Shown piece after piece: positions 25,871-34,991 of a DNA stretch of 64,000 bases. Numbering within the stretch: position 1 is the stretch's first letter; each line of letters opens with the position of its first letter. The DNA lies in NCBI GenBank assembly GCA_047639315.1, contig JBLINQ010000001.1, forward strand, positions 34,856-98,855, read 5' to 3'. The notes beneath the pieces were generated by a model. It did no database searches. It was given only the letters and a program-made list of their open reading frames with translations, and was not told where the DNA came from. The DNA comes from S139-23 sp047639315 (GTDB lineage: Bacteria; Planctomycetota; GCA-002687715; DRQF01). The position numbers and the translations under genes were made by a program.

Positions 25871-28750
25871 ATGCCTGAATCGAGTGAAGTTGATGCTTTC
25901 CTCAAACAATATCGAGCGGACCTAGATTCCGGCCAAGAGCGGGACCTTGACGACTATTTAACGTTGTTTCCCAACGATCCCGAAGGGGTATCAATCGCGC
26001 ACCGCTCCCTGATCGACGGCTCGACCATTTTCACAGCCCAAGACGAAAGCGACAGAGCCGAAACTCTTAACATGGGCGCGCTGCCCATCACGCCCTCGCC
26101 GACAATCAAGAAACTTGGCCAATACCACATTGTCAAACAGATTGGTCGAGGGGGGCAAGGGCTCGTATTCCTGGCCAAAGATGAGCGCCTTGGAAGACTT
26201 GTTGCTCTCAAAGTCATGCACGGGCTGTCCATGCAGTCCCCTGATAACCTCCAGAGATTTCGCCGTGAAGCTGAGGCCGTCTCGCAACTCGATGACCCCG
26301 GGATCTGCACCGTATTCGAAACTGGAACGATTGAGGGTGTGCCCTTCATCGCCATGCAATACGTTGATGGTCGTAGCCTTTCGGAATTGTTGAAAGCGGA
26401 CATCCTCAAGTTCAAAGAGAAGAACGTTGACGGCACAATCGCGGATGCCAAGAGCCAAGCCTCTCATAGCTCAGTCCGCGCCCGCGTTGACTATTACGTG
26501 TCCTTGGTTGAGCGCGTTGCTCGCTCTCTCGCGACCGCACACGAAAAAAATCTCGTTCACCGAGATATCAAGCCCGGCAACATCATGGTGGGCAAGGACG
26601 ATCGCCCGATCATCCTCGATTTTGGTTTGGCTCATGTAGATAATGATGATGGCCTAACCAATACCGGCGACGTCTTGGGCACCCCAGCCTATATGGCTCC
26701 GGAACAAATTCGCGGCGAGCTCCAACGCATCGACATTCGGACCGACATCTACGCCTTGGGCGTGACACTCTTCGAATGCGTCACCATGGAGCGCCCGTTC
26801 TCAGGCCCGACGCGTCAGGCGCTCTATCGCCAGATCATCGAAGGTCGGCTTGTTTCTGCCTCGACGTATGTACCTAATATTCGCCGAGACCTCGATATCA
26901 TCCTGCGTACCGCGATGGATGCCGACATGAATCGGCGGTACCAAAGTGCTGACGCATTCGCTGATGACTTGGCACGATTCCTTAGGCGAGAAACCATTCA
27001 GGCCCGTCCAGCCAGTTGGAGCCTCATTCTTTCGCGCTGGGCCGAACGCAATCCAGCCTTAGCTGTTTCTTTGGCGATCTCTTTCCTTTCATTGTTAACA
27101 GGATTAATTCTGACGACGTCCCTTTGGCGACAAAGCGACTTGGACCGCCAGAAAGCTGAACGAGAAACAAGGCGGGCCGACACCAAAGCCCAAGAGGCAA
27201 AAGAGAATCTGGATAGTTACGAAATGCTCTCCGATAGTTTGCGTTACAGCCATTTCTTGCAGGAGATGCCTAGTTTCTATCCACCTCATCCAGAGCGAAT
27301 ACCGCTGCTTGACAAATGGCTGAATGATGTCGAAGAACTCCTTCAAAGAGAGCCACTCTATCGCGCGCTTCTGCAACAGCTCCAAGAGGAATCTCATGCT
27401 CTCGAGTTCGCAGAAATCGCACAACAGCGACACGCCCCAGATGTGAAGATTATCAACGGCATCCGAGAGCGGCTCATCGTAATCAATGAGGCACTGGCGG
27501 AAGATCTTCCGGCGGAACAGCGCACTTCGTACGAAGCTATGCAGAAGCGTGTGAAGATTCTCCTGCAGGAGATGGAGCGAGCCACGCTGGCGCAATTCGA
27601 ACACGTCTTTTCTGATGCTGATAAGGAATGGCGCCATGACAACATCAAGCAGCTCATCGACAACATTGAATTGCTCAAAGAGAAGTCTGATCCACTGGCG
27701 CCAGTTGCAGCGATGCTCCGACTCAAGTCACAGTGCCAACGCATTCAGCAAGAGAGTTTGATCGACGCGTCACAAATTTGGGACGAAGCCATTAAGAGCA
27801 TCGGGGACCAAGATGACTGCCCACTTTACCAAGGACTAGTCATTGAGCCTCAGCTCGGGCTTGTTCCCATCGGTAAAGATTCTAAGTCGGGTCTCTGGGA
27901 ATTTGCTCACGTCCTCACCGGGAGCATGCCTGAGCGAAGTGAAGACGGCGAGCTGATTCTCAAGCCAGATTTTGCCACGATACTCGTTTTGCTTCCCGGC
28001 GGACGGCACACCATTGGTGCCAGAAAACCGAGCTTTGAGGGCGAGACCGGACCCCATATTGATTTCTTCGCTTCGGGGCTCGAGTACGAGCCCCGGGTTG
28101 TCGATCTCCATCCCTTCTTTGTCGGCAAACACGAATTTACTTTGTCGCAATGGGGCATTGGCACTGGTGACGAGTTGAGATCAATGCCCGGCGAGCATGA
28201 AGTCACGGAAGCTGAGTTTCATGCCGCAGGTCGTCAACCACTGAGTCGAGCAAACTGGTACACGGCGGAGCGTTTCACTCAACAGCTTGGATTTGACCTG
28301 CCCACGGAAGCGCAGTGGGAATATGCCTGTCGCGGAGGGACTACGACGACTTGGTGGTGTGGCAGTACCCCAAACACGTTGGCTGGCATTGCCAACATCA
28401 ATGATGCTGAAGCGCGGCGTATTGGGCTCAATAAGTGGAATGATGGTTTTGAGCGTTTGGCACCAGCTGACAGTTTCGAGCCCAATCCATTTGGCCTTCA
28501 TCACATCTATGGCAACGTGTGGGAGGTGACCCGCGACGATCTTGTCTTAGATGCGACTGGCTTTTCCCCGGGAGATGGTCTTCATTCGATCACGATAGAA
28601 GAAGATGTTGTTATCAGGGGTGGGGGGAGCCAGAACGCCCCTGTTCGGTGCACGTCTGCATCGCGAGCCCAGGTCGCGAAGGAAAGCAGTGCGTCAACCA
28701 TTGGTATTCGCGTGTGTCGAAAAGTTTACGGATTATGGAGGCGACCTTGA
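25871..28750 (+). CDS. Ser/Thr protein kinase fused to FGE-sulfatase-like domain
   Basis: 959 residues. The kinase domain (about 85-370) is complete: glycine loop GRGGQGLVF (92-100), Lys114 in ALKVM, HRDIKPGN with catalytic D232, DFG (250-252) and GTPAYMAPEQ. One transmembrane helix (about 397-417) follows, then a long helical region (about 420-620), and a C-terminal formylglycine-generating-enzyme-like domain (about 690-955) with DLPTEAQWEYACRGG, GNVWE and RGGGS motifs. FGE-type domains oxidise Cys or bind sugars; many, perhaps this one, are inactive. The C-terminal part is probably extracytoplasmic and could sense a ligand. The stop lies within the start region of the HAD gene. Confidence 0.9.
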   Translation: MPESSEVDAFLKQYRADLDSGQERDLDDYLTLFPNDPEGVSIAHRSLIDGSTIFTAQDESDRAETLNMGALPITPSPTIKKLGQYHIVKQIGRGGQGLVFLAKDERLGRLVALKVMHGLSMQSPDNLQRFRREAEAVSQLDDPGICTVFETGTIEGVPFIAMQYVDGRSLSELLKADILKFKEKNVDGTIADAKSQASHSSVRARVDYYVSLVERVARSLATAHEKNLVHRDIKPGNIMVGKDDRPIILDFGLAHVDNDDGLTNTGDVLGTPAYMAPEQIRGELQRIDIRTDIYALGVTLFECVTMERPFSGPTRQALYRQIIEGRLVSASTYVPNIRRDLDIILRTAMDADMNRRYQSADAFADDLARFLRRETIQARPASWSLILSRWAERNPALAVSLAISFLSLLTGLILTTSLWRQSDLDRQKAERETRRADTKAQEAKENLDSYEMLSDSLRYSHFLQEMPSFYPPHPERIPLLDKWLNDVEELLQREPLYRALLQQLQEESHALEFAEIAQQRHAPDVKIINGIRERLIVINEALAEDLPAEQRTSYEAMQKRVKILLQEMERATLAQFEHVFSDADKEWRHDNIKQLIDNIELLKEKSDPLAPVAAMLRLKSQCQRIQQESLIDASQIWDEAIKSIGDQDDCPLYQGLVIEPQLGLVPIGKDSKSGLWEFAHVLTGSMPERSEDGELILKPDFATILVLLPGGRHTIGARKPSFEGETGPHIDFFASGLEYEPRVVDLHPFFVGKHEFTLSQWGIGTGDELRSMPGEHEVTEAEFHAAGRQPLSRANWYTAERFTQQLGFDLPTEAQWEYACRGGTTTTWWCGSTPNTLAGIANINDAEARRIGLNKWNDGFERLAPADSFEPNPFGLHHIYGNVWEVTRDDLVLDATGFSPGDGLHSITIEEDVVIRGGGSQNAPVRCTSASRAQVAKESSASTIGIRVCRKVYGLWRRP

Positions 28751-29337
28751 AGAGAACATTGCTCTTAGATGTGATGAGTACCTTGGTCTATGACCCTTTC
28801 TATGTCGAGATGCCCAAGTTCTTTGGCATGTCGCTCACTGAGCTAATGCGTGAAAAGCATCCAACGGCATGGGTGGAGTTTGAGACCGGTCGATGGACCG
28901 AGCAGGAATTCCTCGACAACTTCTTCGCAGATGGAAGGCGTTACGATCAAGCCGGTTTTAAGGAAGTGACATTGTCGTCCTATGAGTGGATTCCTGGGAT
29001 CGAGGAGTTGCTAAGGGAGCTTCAAGAATCCGAAGTTGTGATGCATGTCGTGAGCAACTATCCCAAGTGGTATGCCGACATTGAGGCGAAGTTGAAGCTC
29101 AGCCGCTATTTGCCGTGGACTTACGTTTCCTGCGATTGGGGCCATCGAAAGCCGGATCCGCAGGTATTCTCCGGACTTCTCGGCCAACTTGGATTGTCGC
29201 CAGAGGCCACCTTCTTCGTCGATGACAACGGTGCGAATTGCGATGCTGCAGTCAACTATGGCATCGACTCCCATCGTTTTCAGGACGCAGAACACCTGCG
29301 CAAAGCACTCATCGCCGGAAAATTTTTGAGGCCCTAG
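28747..29337 (+). CDS. HAD-superfamily hydrolase
   Basis: 196 residues from TTG 28747, which has a strong GGAGG five bases upstream and overlaps the kinase stop as TTGA; ATG 28735 (200 residues) is an alternative without a good ribosome site. HAD motifs are present: I LLLDVMSTL, II SNYPK, III HRKPDPQVF, IV FVDDNGANCDAA. Motif I has Met where phosphatases have the second Asp of DxD, so it resembles haloacid-dehalogenase-like members rather than ordinary phosphatases. Substrate unknown. Coupling to the kinase gene suggests shared expression. Confidence 0.82.
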   Translation: MKRTLLLDVMSTLVYDPFYVEMPKFFGMSLTELMREKHPTAWVEFETGRWTEQEFLDNFFADGRRYDQAGFKEVTLSSYEWIPGIEELLRELQESEVVMHVVSNYPKWYADIEAKLKLSRYLPWTYVSCDWGHRKPDPQVFSGLLGQLGLSPEATFFVDDNGANCDAAVNYGIDSHRFQDAEHLRKALIAGKFLRP

Positions 29338-29512
29338 TGCCTCAAATTCCAACAATTCCTCTCGAAACACCCAAATTCAACTCAATTAAGCGTCGGCTTT
29401 TACCACACTCGGAAAATCCTAATCACTGGGGTGGAAAGGATTTCAGTGTCGATTGCTTCGACCCGATAAGAAACGAAGTAAGAGGACATTCCCGTGTGGG
29501 GCAGAGGACAAG

Positions 29513-30511
29513 ATGAGTCAAAGCGACTTATTAGACATACCGGCAATCGACGCTCTGCTTGAACGTTTCCGAACGCGTCAAGCTGAGCAGGTAGATCTCG
29601 CCACAACGACCACCGATTTTACGGTTGATGAGCCCAGCACTTTGGGCCCCGAGGCGATGCACGCCATGGGTGTTCGTCTTCGTATGGTGGCAGACCGTAT
29701 GGCCGGTGATCTCAGCGCAGTGTTGCGGGCTCAATTCTCTTGCGACGTTCAAGACTTCTCCCTGGTTCGACTACGCAGCCTCGTCGACAAGATGCCGAGC
29801 CGTTGTTGTGTGATTGAACTGGACGTCACCGAGTTGGCCCTGCCGGCCTTTCTTGCAATTGACGTCGGGACGGCCGCATCGATTATCGATCGTATGGTCG
29901 GTGGAACGGGTGAGGCAAAGAAGTTCGACCGAGACTTGACCGACATCGAACAGCGGGTCGTAGCGGATGTCGTGAATCCTGTCGTCGATGCATACCAATC
30001 AATCATGACTGGCGTCGCCCAGTTGACCATGTCTTGGCAGAGGTTCATCGGAACCCGAGACCAGTTAGCGGTCTTTCCGTCAACCGAACTCTATCTGACG
30101 GCGAAGTTTGAAGCGACTGTTGACACTGGCTTGACCTGGCATTTCGAATTCATGTTGCCAGTTTCCCAGTTGACGCAAGAACTCGAATTGGCTGCTTCGA
30201 TTCCAGTTCAAACCGCCGAAGTCGCTCGCGACCGGCGTCAGGGATTGAAGCGCCTTCTTTGCGAGGTTTCAGTGGATAGCACCATCGAAATCGGAACCTC
30301 CATTGTCAGCCTCCGGGATGTCTCGACCTTAGCTGAAGGGGACATTATTGTGCTCGACAGCAAACCAGGCCAACCCCTACAATTTAAAGTGGGTGGCAAA
30401 ACCAAATACATCGGCTCACTTGGGCGTTGTGGATCCAACATGGGATTCAAGATCGAAGAACAAGTGGACGGGAAGTCGTCAGAACAGATTAACAGGGGAG
30501 CTGGTGGATGA
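29513..30511 (+). CDS. fliM: Flagellar motor switch protein FliM
   Basis: 332 residues from ATG 29513 (AGAGG five bases upstream). The N-terminal SQSDLLDIPAIDALLERF matches the CheY-binding start of FliM. The middle domain (about 60-220, with FLAIDVGTAASIIDRMVGG and DIEQRVVADVV) is CheC-like, and the SpoA domain (about 245-315) ends GRCGSNMGFKI. FliM forms the C-ring that reverses the motor. Followed directly by fliN with a four-base overlap. These two are away from the fliO operon, unlike the common fliM-fliN-fliO order. Confidence 0.93.
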   Translation: MSQSDLLDIPAIDALLERFRTRQAEQVDLATTTTDFTVDEPSTLGPEAMHAMGVRLRMVADRMAGDLSAVLRAQFSCDVQDFSLVRLRSLVDKMPSRCCVIELDVTELALPAFLAIDVGTAASIIDRMVGGTGEAKKFDRDLTDIEQRVVADVVNPVVDAYQSIMTGVAQLTMSWQRFIGTRDQLAVFPSTELYLTAKFEATVDTGLTWHFEFMLPVSQLTQELELAASIPVQTAEVARDRRQGLKRLLCEVSVDSTIEIGTSIVSLRDVSTLAEGDIIVLDSKPGQPLQFKVGGKTKYIGSLGRCGSNMGFKIEEQVDGKSSEQINRGAGG

Positions 30512-30900
30512 CTCAGGACACCGTAGACGAAACAACTGAAGCAGTCGACAGTGGTGCGGCGAAAGAGGCGGTTCAGGAAGAAGCCACTGTCTCTGATGTT
30601 GCAGCCGTTGATTTTGAAGATTTTCAGAGTCCCGGCAACACCTCGAGTCCCGGGGCATCATCTGAGAATCTTGGACGCGTCATGGACGTCAAGGTGCCCA
30701 TGACTGCGCGCATTGGCATCGTCAATAAGACGATCTCAGATGTGATTGACTTGGTGCCGGGGTCCATTGTTGACTTGGAGCGCAATGCCGGTGAGCCCAT
30801 CGATCTCGTCATCGGCGACAAACTAATCGCACGCGGTGAAATTGTCGTGGTCAAAGATCGTTATGGCGTTCGGATCGTCGAGGTCATTCAGGACGACTAA
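30508..30900 (+). CDS. fliN: Flagellar motor switch protein FliN
   Basis: 130 residues. An acidic N-terminal extension (about 1-50) precedes a typical C-terminal SpoA domain (MDVKVPMTARIGIVNKT... LVPGSIVDLERNAGEPIDL... GEIVVVKDRYGVRIVEV). It forms the lower C-ring with FliM. ATG overlaps the fliM stop by four bases. The last 17 bases overlap the convergent gene at 30884. Confidence 0.94.
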   Translation: MTQDTVDETTEAVDSGAAKEAVQEEATVSDVAAVDFEDFQSPGNTSSPGASSENLGRVMDVKVPMTARIGIVNKTISDVIDLVPGSIVDLERNAGEPIDLVIGDKLIARGEIVVVKDRYGVRIVEVIQDD

Positions 30901-31852
30901 GTTTCTTTTGAATGTCGTTGGGGCTGAATTCTGGCGGCAACACTGAAAAGAGTCCGAGTCGACCGCAACGAACGACGTTGCTGGTACTTGGATTCTCGAG
31001 CACAACGATAATGTGCTTGTCGCCGCAGTCCGGCAACTCTTTCATGCCGCGTAAGAGTGACAAGATGTGCTCCTCACCCTTATTCACTCCGATCACTGCG
31101 CCACTGACATCCTCGTCGAGAAATCCTCTCATCAACTCGGCAATTGTTTCACATTCTTGCGGCTCTGCGCCCAGTTGCGCGACAATGTGATCTTTCATCG
31201 GAGACGATGCGGGATAAAAAACGAAGCTCCCTGAGGCTGAAGATCCGCTCTTGGCCTCGAGGGCCTGAGCGAAGTGTTCTCGGATGAATGTCGCCGACAA
31301 GACGACGTGGCTAGCTTCACTTTCTTCACCTCCGTACCTCACATTGATTTCAGCAACGAGGAATGATTCGGCTCCGATAGGATCTTGACCACTTGCCCAG
31401 GCGGAGCCTTCAATGATGTCATGATGGCTTGCCAAGTTATCGTTACTGCAGTCGCCTTTGACTGCATCGATAAGAGACTGGCTCAACAACTGCTGGGCGG
31501 TCATCATCGCGGCCTTCTCATCGTCTGAGAAGGGGGCCTCGTCAGCGAGGCGCTCAGCTAAAGCACCCTCACCGTCATCTGCTGGGCGCGATACAGCCAG
31601 AGCCACCTTGCGGCCACACAGCACAAAGAAATGACCCTCAGAATCGTCTAATTTAAGACCCCAGGAAAGCCCGTCGGACGGCACCTGGGAGCGAATTTCT
31701 TCTTCCGTCTTCAGCGCCAAGGCTTTGATGTCGATGTCGAGTGTGCACCCAAGTTCTCCAGCAGCCGACTTCCCCATAGTCGACAAGGATCGCTTGAGCC
31801 AAGCTTCTAAGGCCTTGATCTCTGGGTCAGCAAAGTCTATTTCTTGAGCCAT
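30884..31852 (-). CDS. CheC-like protein with degenerate receiver-like C-terminus
   Basis: 322 residues. The N-terminal half (about 20-205) has the two-fold pattern of CheC/CheX/FliM middle domains: a helix FSDDEKAAMMTAQQLLSQSL after a beta-sheet and a repeat of it. The C-terminal third (about 235-320), AVIGVNKGEEHILSLLRGM then KHIIVVLENPSTSNVVRCGRLGLFSVLPPE, looks like a receiver domain that lacks the phospho-acceptor Asp. It probably belongs to the chemotaxis or motor-switch system. The assignment is structural inference and could be wrong. It faces fliN with a 17-base overlap of coding ends. Confidence 0.6.
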   Translation of the reverse strand: MAQEIDFADPEIKALEAWLKRSLSTMGKSAAGELGCTLDIDIKALALKTEEEIRSQVPSDGLSWGLKLDDSEGHFFVLCGRKVALAVSRPADDGEGALAERLADEAPFSDDEKAAMMTAQQLLSQSLIDAVKGDCSNDNLASHHDIIEGSAWASGQDPIGAESFLVAEINVRYGGEESEASHVVLSATFIREHFAQALEAKSGSSASGSFVFYPASSPMKDHIVAQLGAEPQECETIAELMRGFLDEDVSGAVIGVNKGEEHILSLLRGMKELPDCGDKHIIVVLENPSTSNVVRCGRLGLFSVLPPEFSPNDIQKKLSRPE

Positions 31853-31972
31853 GGACTTCTTCCAAGTTCTTGTCTTTCAAGGAGATAGGAAACAGAGTTC
31901 CATATCACCTCGATGTAGGGGTGTTTGTATCTTTTAGTATATCGGATGTTTCATTGGGATTATGTGAGCTTC

Positions 31973-32746
31973 ATGGCTGGTTTTGAGGAAAAACCTGAAG
32001 GTGGGTTTGAAGCCGATTGGCGGGCCCGCTTTGATCGATTCGCAGCCCGGGGCGGTAGTGAGGCCACCGTTTCCGGCTGGTCCGAGCATGGACTGGCCCG
32101 AAGACTCCGAGCGATTAGCCTGTCACTGCGAAACCACAGCCCCGAATCAGGCGCTCGAGTCGTCGATCTCGGGTGCGGCACCGGGGTCTACTGTGACACC
32201 CTCCATGCCATGGGCTTCTCGCCAGTCGGAGCTGATTTCTCCTTGGGTATGCTGCGGCGAGCCCAAGAGGTCACCGATGATGTCCCACTTTGCGCCGCCG
32301 ACCTAAATGCGCTGCCATTTGGCGACGGTCAATTTGGCGGTCTGGTTAACGTCGGCGTTCTCCAGCACCTAAGTCGTGTTGATGGGGCACTTGGGGAAAT
32401 GAGCCGGGTCCTGAAGCCGAACGCCATGGCCTACCTTATCACGCTCAATCGGTGGTCCTTACACTCCTGCGCTGCCGCCCTGATTGGGCGTCTCAAGGCG
32501 TGGCGCCAGGGTCAATGGGTACCTCGCCAGCACGCCGTTCGCCGCAGCGTCGGTGATTTGCTCCACCAAGCTCAAACCGCTGGGTTCGAACAAGTCGAAG
32601 TCGTGGGCGTTTATCTCTTTCCGTCTGGTTTTGGTTTTCTCGAGCGCATCTTGGATCGGCTCGATTTCTTGAAAATGCCAATCACCAAGCGCCCGCTATT
32701 CCTCTTCATGGCCAACGCCTATCAACTAGTCTTACGGCGCTCGTAG
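31973..32746 (+). CDS. SAM-dependent methyltransferase
   Basis: 257 residues from ATG 31973; upstream frame is open to 31925 and other starts (31946) are possible. Class I Rossmann methyltransferase: motif I VVDLGCGTGVY, post I PVGADFS, motif II ALPFGDGQFGGLVNVGVLQH and a C-terminal region that is hydrophobic. The substrate is unknown; the family is often ubiquinone/menaquinone-type or glycolipid/sugar methylases. Soluble, possibly membrane-associated at the end. Divergent from the CheC-like gene. Confidence 0.82.
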   Translation: MAGFEEKPEGGFEADWRARFDRFAARGGSEATVSGWSEHGLARRLRAISLSLRNHSPESGARVVDLGCGTGVYCDTLHAMGFSPVGADFSLGMLRRAQEVTDDVPLCAADLNALPFGDGQFGGLVNVGVLQHLSRVDGALGEMSRVLKPNAMAYLITLNRWSLHSCAAALIGRLKAWRQGQWVPRQHAVRRSVGDLLHQAQTAGFEQVEVVGVYLFPSGFGFLERILDRLDFLKMPITKRPLFLFMANAYQLVLRRS

Positions 32747-32854
32747 GCCAAGGCGTTCTTCCAGGCTCCCCTCGTCTCGACCAGATCTACCTGACAAGCA
32801 CTCCATTTTGACTTAGGATCACGTTTCAGACGTGTCCCAACAGAGAGAAGTTAC

Positions 32855-34978
32855 ATGTGGCGTTGCTTAGTCTTCTTACTCCTATTGTCTACCTCGGTTT
32901 CCCATCCTGGAATCCAAGAAGACGTTGAATCCTTTGAGCGGGACTACGGCAAAGTAATCAGCTATGCCAAGCGTTCGAGGTGGAAGAAAGCCGGAGAACT
33001 GCTCGATAAGGTGCTTCTTGATCACGCCTTGGCACCCTATGTATTCGCCAAGAAGCGAGAGATCTTGGAGTACCTCGAACGCTGCGCCTTCCATTCGGAA
33101 TACCCAGATGCCAAACCTGCCGATGTCGTCTCAGGGGAACTCCATTCCTACGATTCTAAGCGCGGAAAAATAAAAATCACCTACAGCGGCAACTACCGTG
33201 ATTTCGACAAGTCGACCGACTTTCGCTATCACCAGGCGAAGCTTGCAGGCCCTACGACCATTGAAATTTCAGGCAAGAGTCATCCCGTGGGCCAAACACT
33301 CTATGCCCGCGCCTGCGTCGGCAACAAGATCGCCTACTCAGTTATCTTCGGTTGCAATGAAGACGCCAGCGGCTGGTTTCCAGGTCGAATTCGCGTCTTC
33401 AAGAACGAAGTCTGGGAAGAGGTCGACACGCGCAAGATGTCTCCGGTGAAGGGCGGCAAGAAATTCAAGCTCAAACTCAAGATTGGGGCCAAGTCGATCA
33501 ACGCCTATTACAACGGGCGCGCCTACATGGCTGCTAAGAAGAAGAGCAACCTATGGGAGTCATGGGGCATTGACCTCAACAAGGCAATCGAGAAGGTTAC
33601 GCTGACCGGGACCATTGAACCGTCATGGATCAAGGGCAAGATTGATCAACGTCGGCAAGAGAATCTCGCCAGCTTCCGATCGACGTTTAAACTATCGGCG
33701 ATTGCTCCAAGCTGGCTTCTCAAAAAACAAGAGGCCGTCGCCAGGGGCAAGAGCGATCGACGAAATTTCCCTGGTAAGATGAATACAGTTGTGCGCAACA
33801 ACCTCAGTCAGGTTTGGCGCTTTGAAAGACTCAGCGAATGGGAGCTCGGACTCGCTGAAGTTGAGAAACTGCCAAGCTCGATTCCTGCGATTACTAAGGA
33901 GTGGTATCGAGGTGTTTTCAAAAGCCGCCTTGGGCGCTGGCCGGAATCTCTCATTCACGCCGACGCCGTTCTTGCAGTCGACCCAACATTTTTTGAAGCC
34001 AGCGCCTTGCGTGGCAACGCCCTTGAACGATTAAGGCGTCGAAAAGAAGCACGAGCGCATTGGCGAAGTTTGATAAGAAGCTACCCCGGCGAGTCCTACT
34101 CGTTCATCTCACTTGCCTACTTGTTGCTCGACATCAACGAGATCGATCAAGCCCAGAAAATTCTGAGCAACGCCATCGCAAATGGCCATCGCAATCGCCA
34201 AATCAAGGAGCTCGAAGAGACTCTGTTTCGAGCCAAGAATGGTCCCAAGTGGGGACGTGTCTTCGTCTGGAAATCTCGTCACTATGAAGTGCATACGGAT
34301 ATTGACAAGAAGACAGCCGAAGAGTCTGCCAAGGTTCTCGAGAAGGCGTTCTCGGCATATTCCGCTTACATGGGACGCGTCAAGAACACGCAGAAATCTC
34401 GCTTCCGCGTCTTCATCTTCTCTGGCGAAGCTGGCTACGCCGAATATGTCACACGCCTATCTGGGAGTCCGAGCAGTCACACTGCCGGACTCTATTTCCC
34501 ACTTCTGAAGCAGTTACTTATTTGGAACCTGCCGAATCGCGATGACATGTTGAAGACAGTGCAGCATGAAGGGTTCCACCAATTCATCGACAGCATCACC
34601 GAGGAGATGCCCACTTGGCTCAATGAAGGCACGGCCGAGTACTATGAAACAGCTACCAGCGGCCGGTGGTCCAAGACTCCTGTCCGACCGGACCATCTGA
34701 CTCATCTCGACTCTGTCGTTGGCGACTTAGCTAAGTTTGTGCGCATCAAGCACAAGGACTTCTATGCCCGGGCTGGCTTCAACTATGCTCGTGGCTGGGC
34801 CCTGGTTTATTTTCTCAGACACTCAACTCCGGCAAACAAAGCCCTCCTCGTGGCCCTCCATGAGAAACTCAAAAGTGGCATGCGCCAACTTCAAGCCATC
34901 AATCAGGTCTTTGACCAAGTGAGCATGAAGCAAATAAAAATCGAAATCGAGACCTTCTTGAAAGAGTTGCCCCGTTAA
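32855..34978 (+). CDS. Secreted gluzincin-type metallopeptidase with TPR region
   Basis: 707 residues starting with a signal peptide (MWRCLVFLLLLSTSVS). The catalytic zinc motif HEGFH is at 571-575 and the third ligand E591 stands in WLNEGTAEYYE, the gluzincin arrangement. The N-terminal part (about 85-270) is a beta-rich domain of unknown type and the middle (about 330-470) contains TPR-like helix pairs. Resembles the DUF1570-type secreted proteins. Probably a periplasmic or extracellular protease; substrate unknown. ATG follows AGAGAG. Confidence 0.82.
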   Translation: MWRCLVFLLLLSTSVSHPGIQEDVESFERDYGKVISYAKRSRWKKAGELLDKVLLDHALAPYVFAKKREILEYLERCAFHSEYPDAKPADVVSGELHSYDSKRGKIKITYSGNYRDFDKSTDFRYHQAKLAGPTTIEISGKSHPVGQTLYARACVGNKIAYSVIFGCNEDASGWFPGRIRVFKNEVWEEVDTRKMSPVKGGKKFKLKLKIGAKSINAYYNGRAYMAAKKKSNLWESWGIDLNKAIEKVTLTGTIEPSWIKGKIDQRRQENLASFRSTFKLSAIAPSWLLKKQEAVARGKSDRRNFPGKMNTVVRNNLSQVWRFERLSEWELGLAEVEKLPSSIPAITKEWYRGVFKSRLGRWPESLIHADAVLAVDPTFFEASALRGNALERLRRRKEARAHWRSLIRSYPGESYSFISLAYLLLDINEIDQAQKILSNAIANGHRNRQIKELEETLFRAKNGPKWGRVFVWKSRHYEVHTDIDKKTAEESAKVLEKAFSAYSAYMGRVKNTQKSRFRVFIFSGEAGYAEYVTRLSGSPSSHTAGLYFPLLKQLLIWNLPNRDDMLKTVQHEGFHQFIDSITEEMPTWLNEGTAEYYETATSGRWSKTPVRPDHLTHLDSVVGDLAKFVRIKHKDFYARAGFNYARGWALVYFLRHSTPANKALLVALHEKLKSGMRQLQAINQVFDQVSMKQIKIEIETFLKELPR

Positions 34979-34991
34979 GCCTGTCTTCGAT

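Noticed and set aside
29440..29490. Sigma-28-like CCCGATAA upstream of fliM
   Set aside because: The -35 side does not match TAAA at the required spacing.
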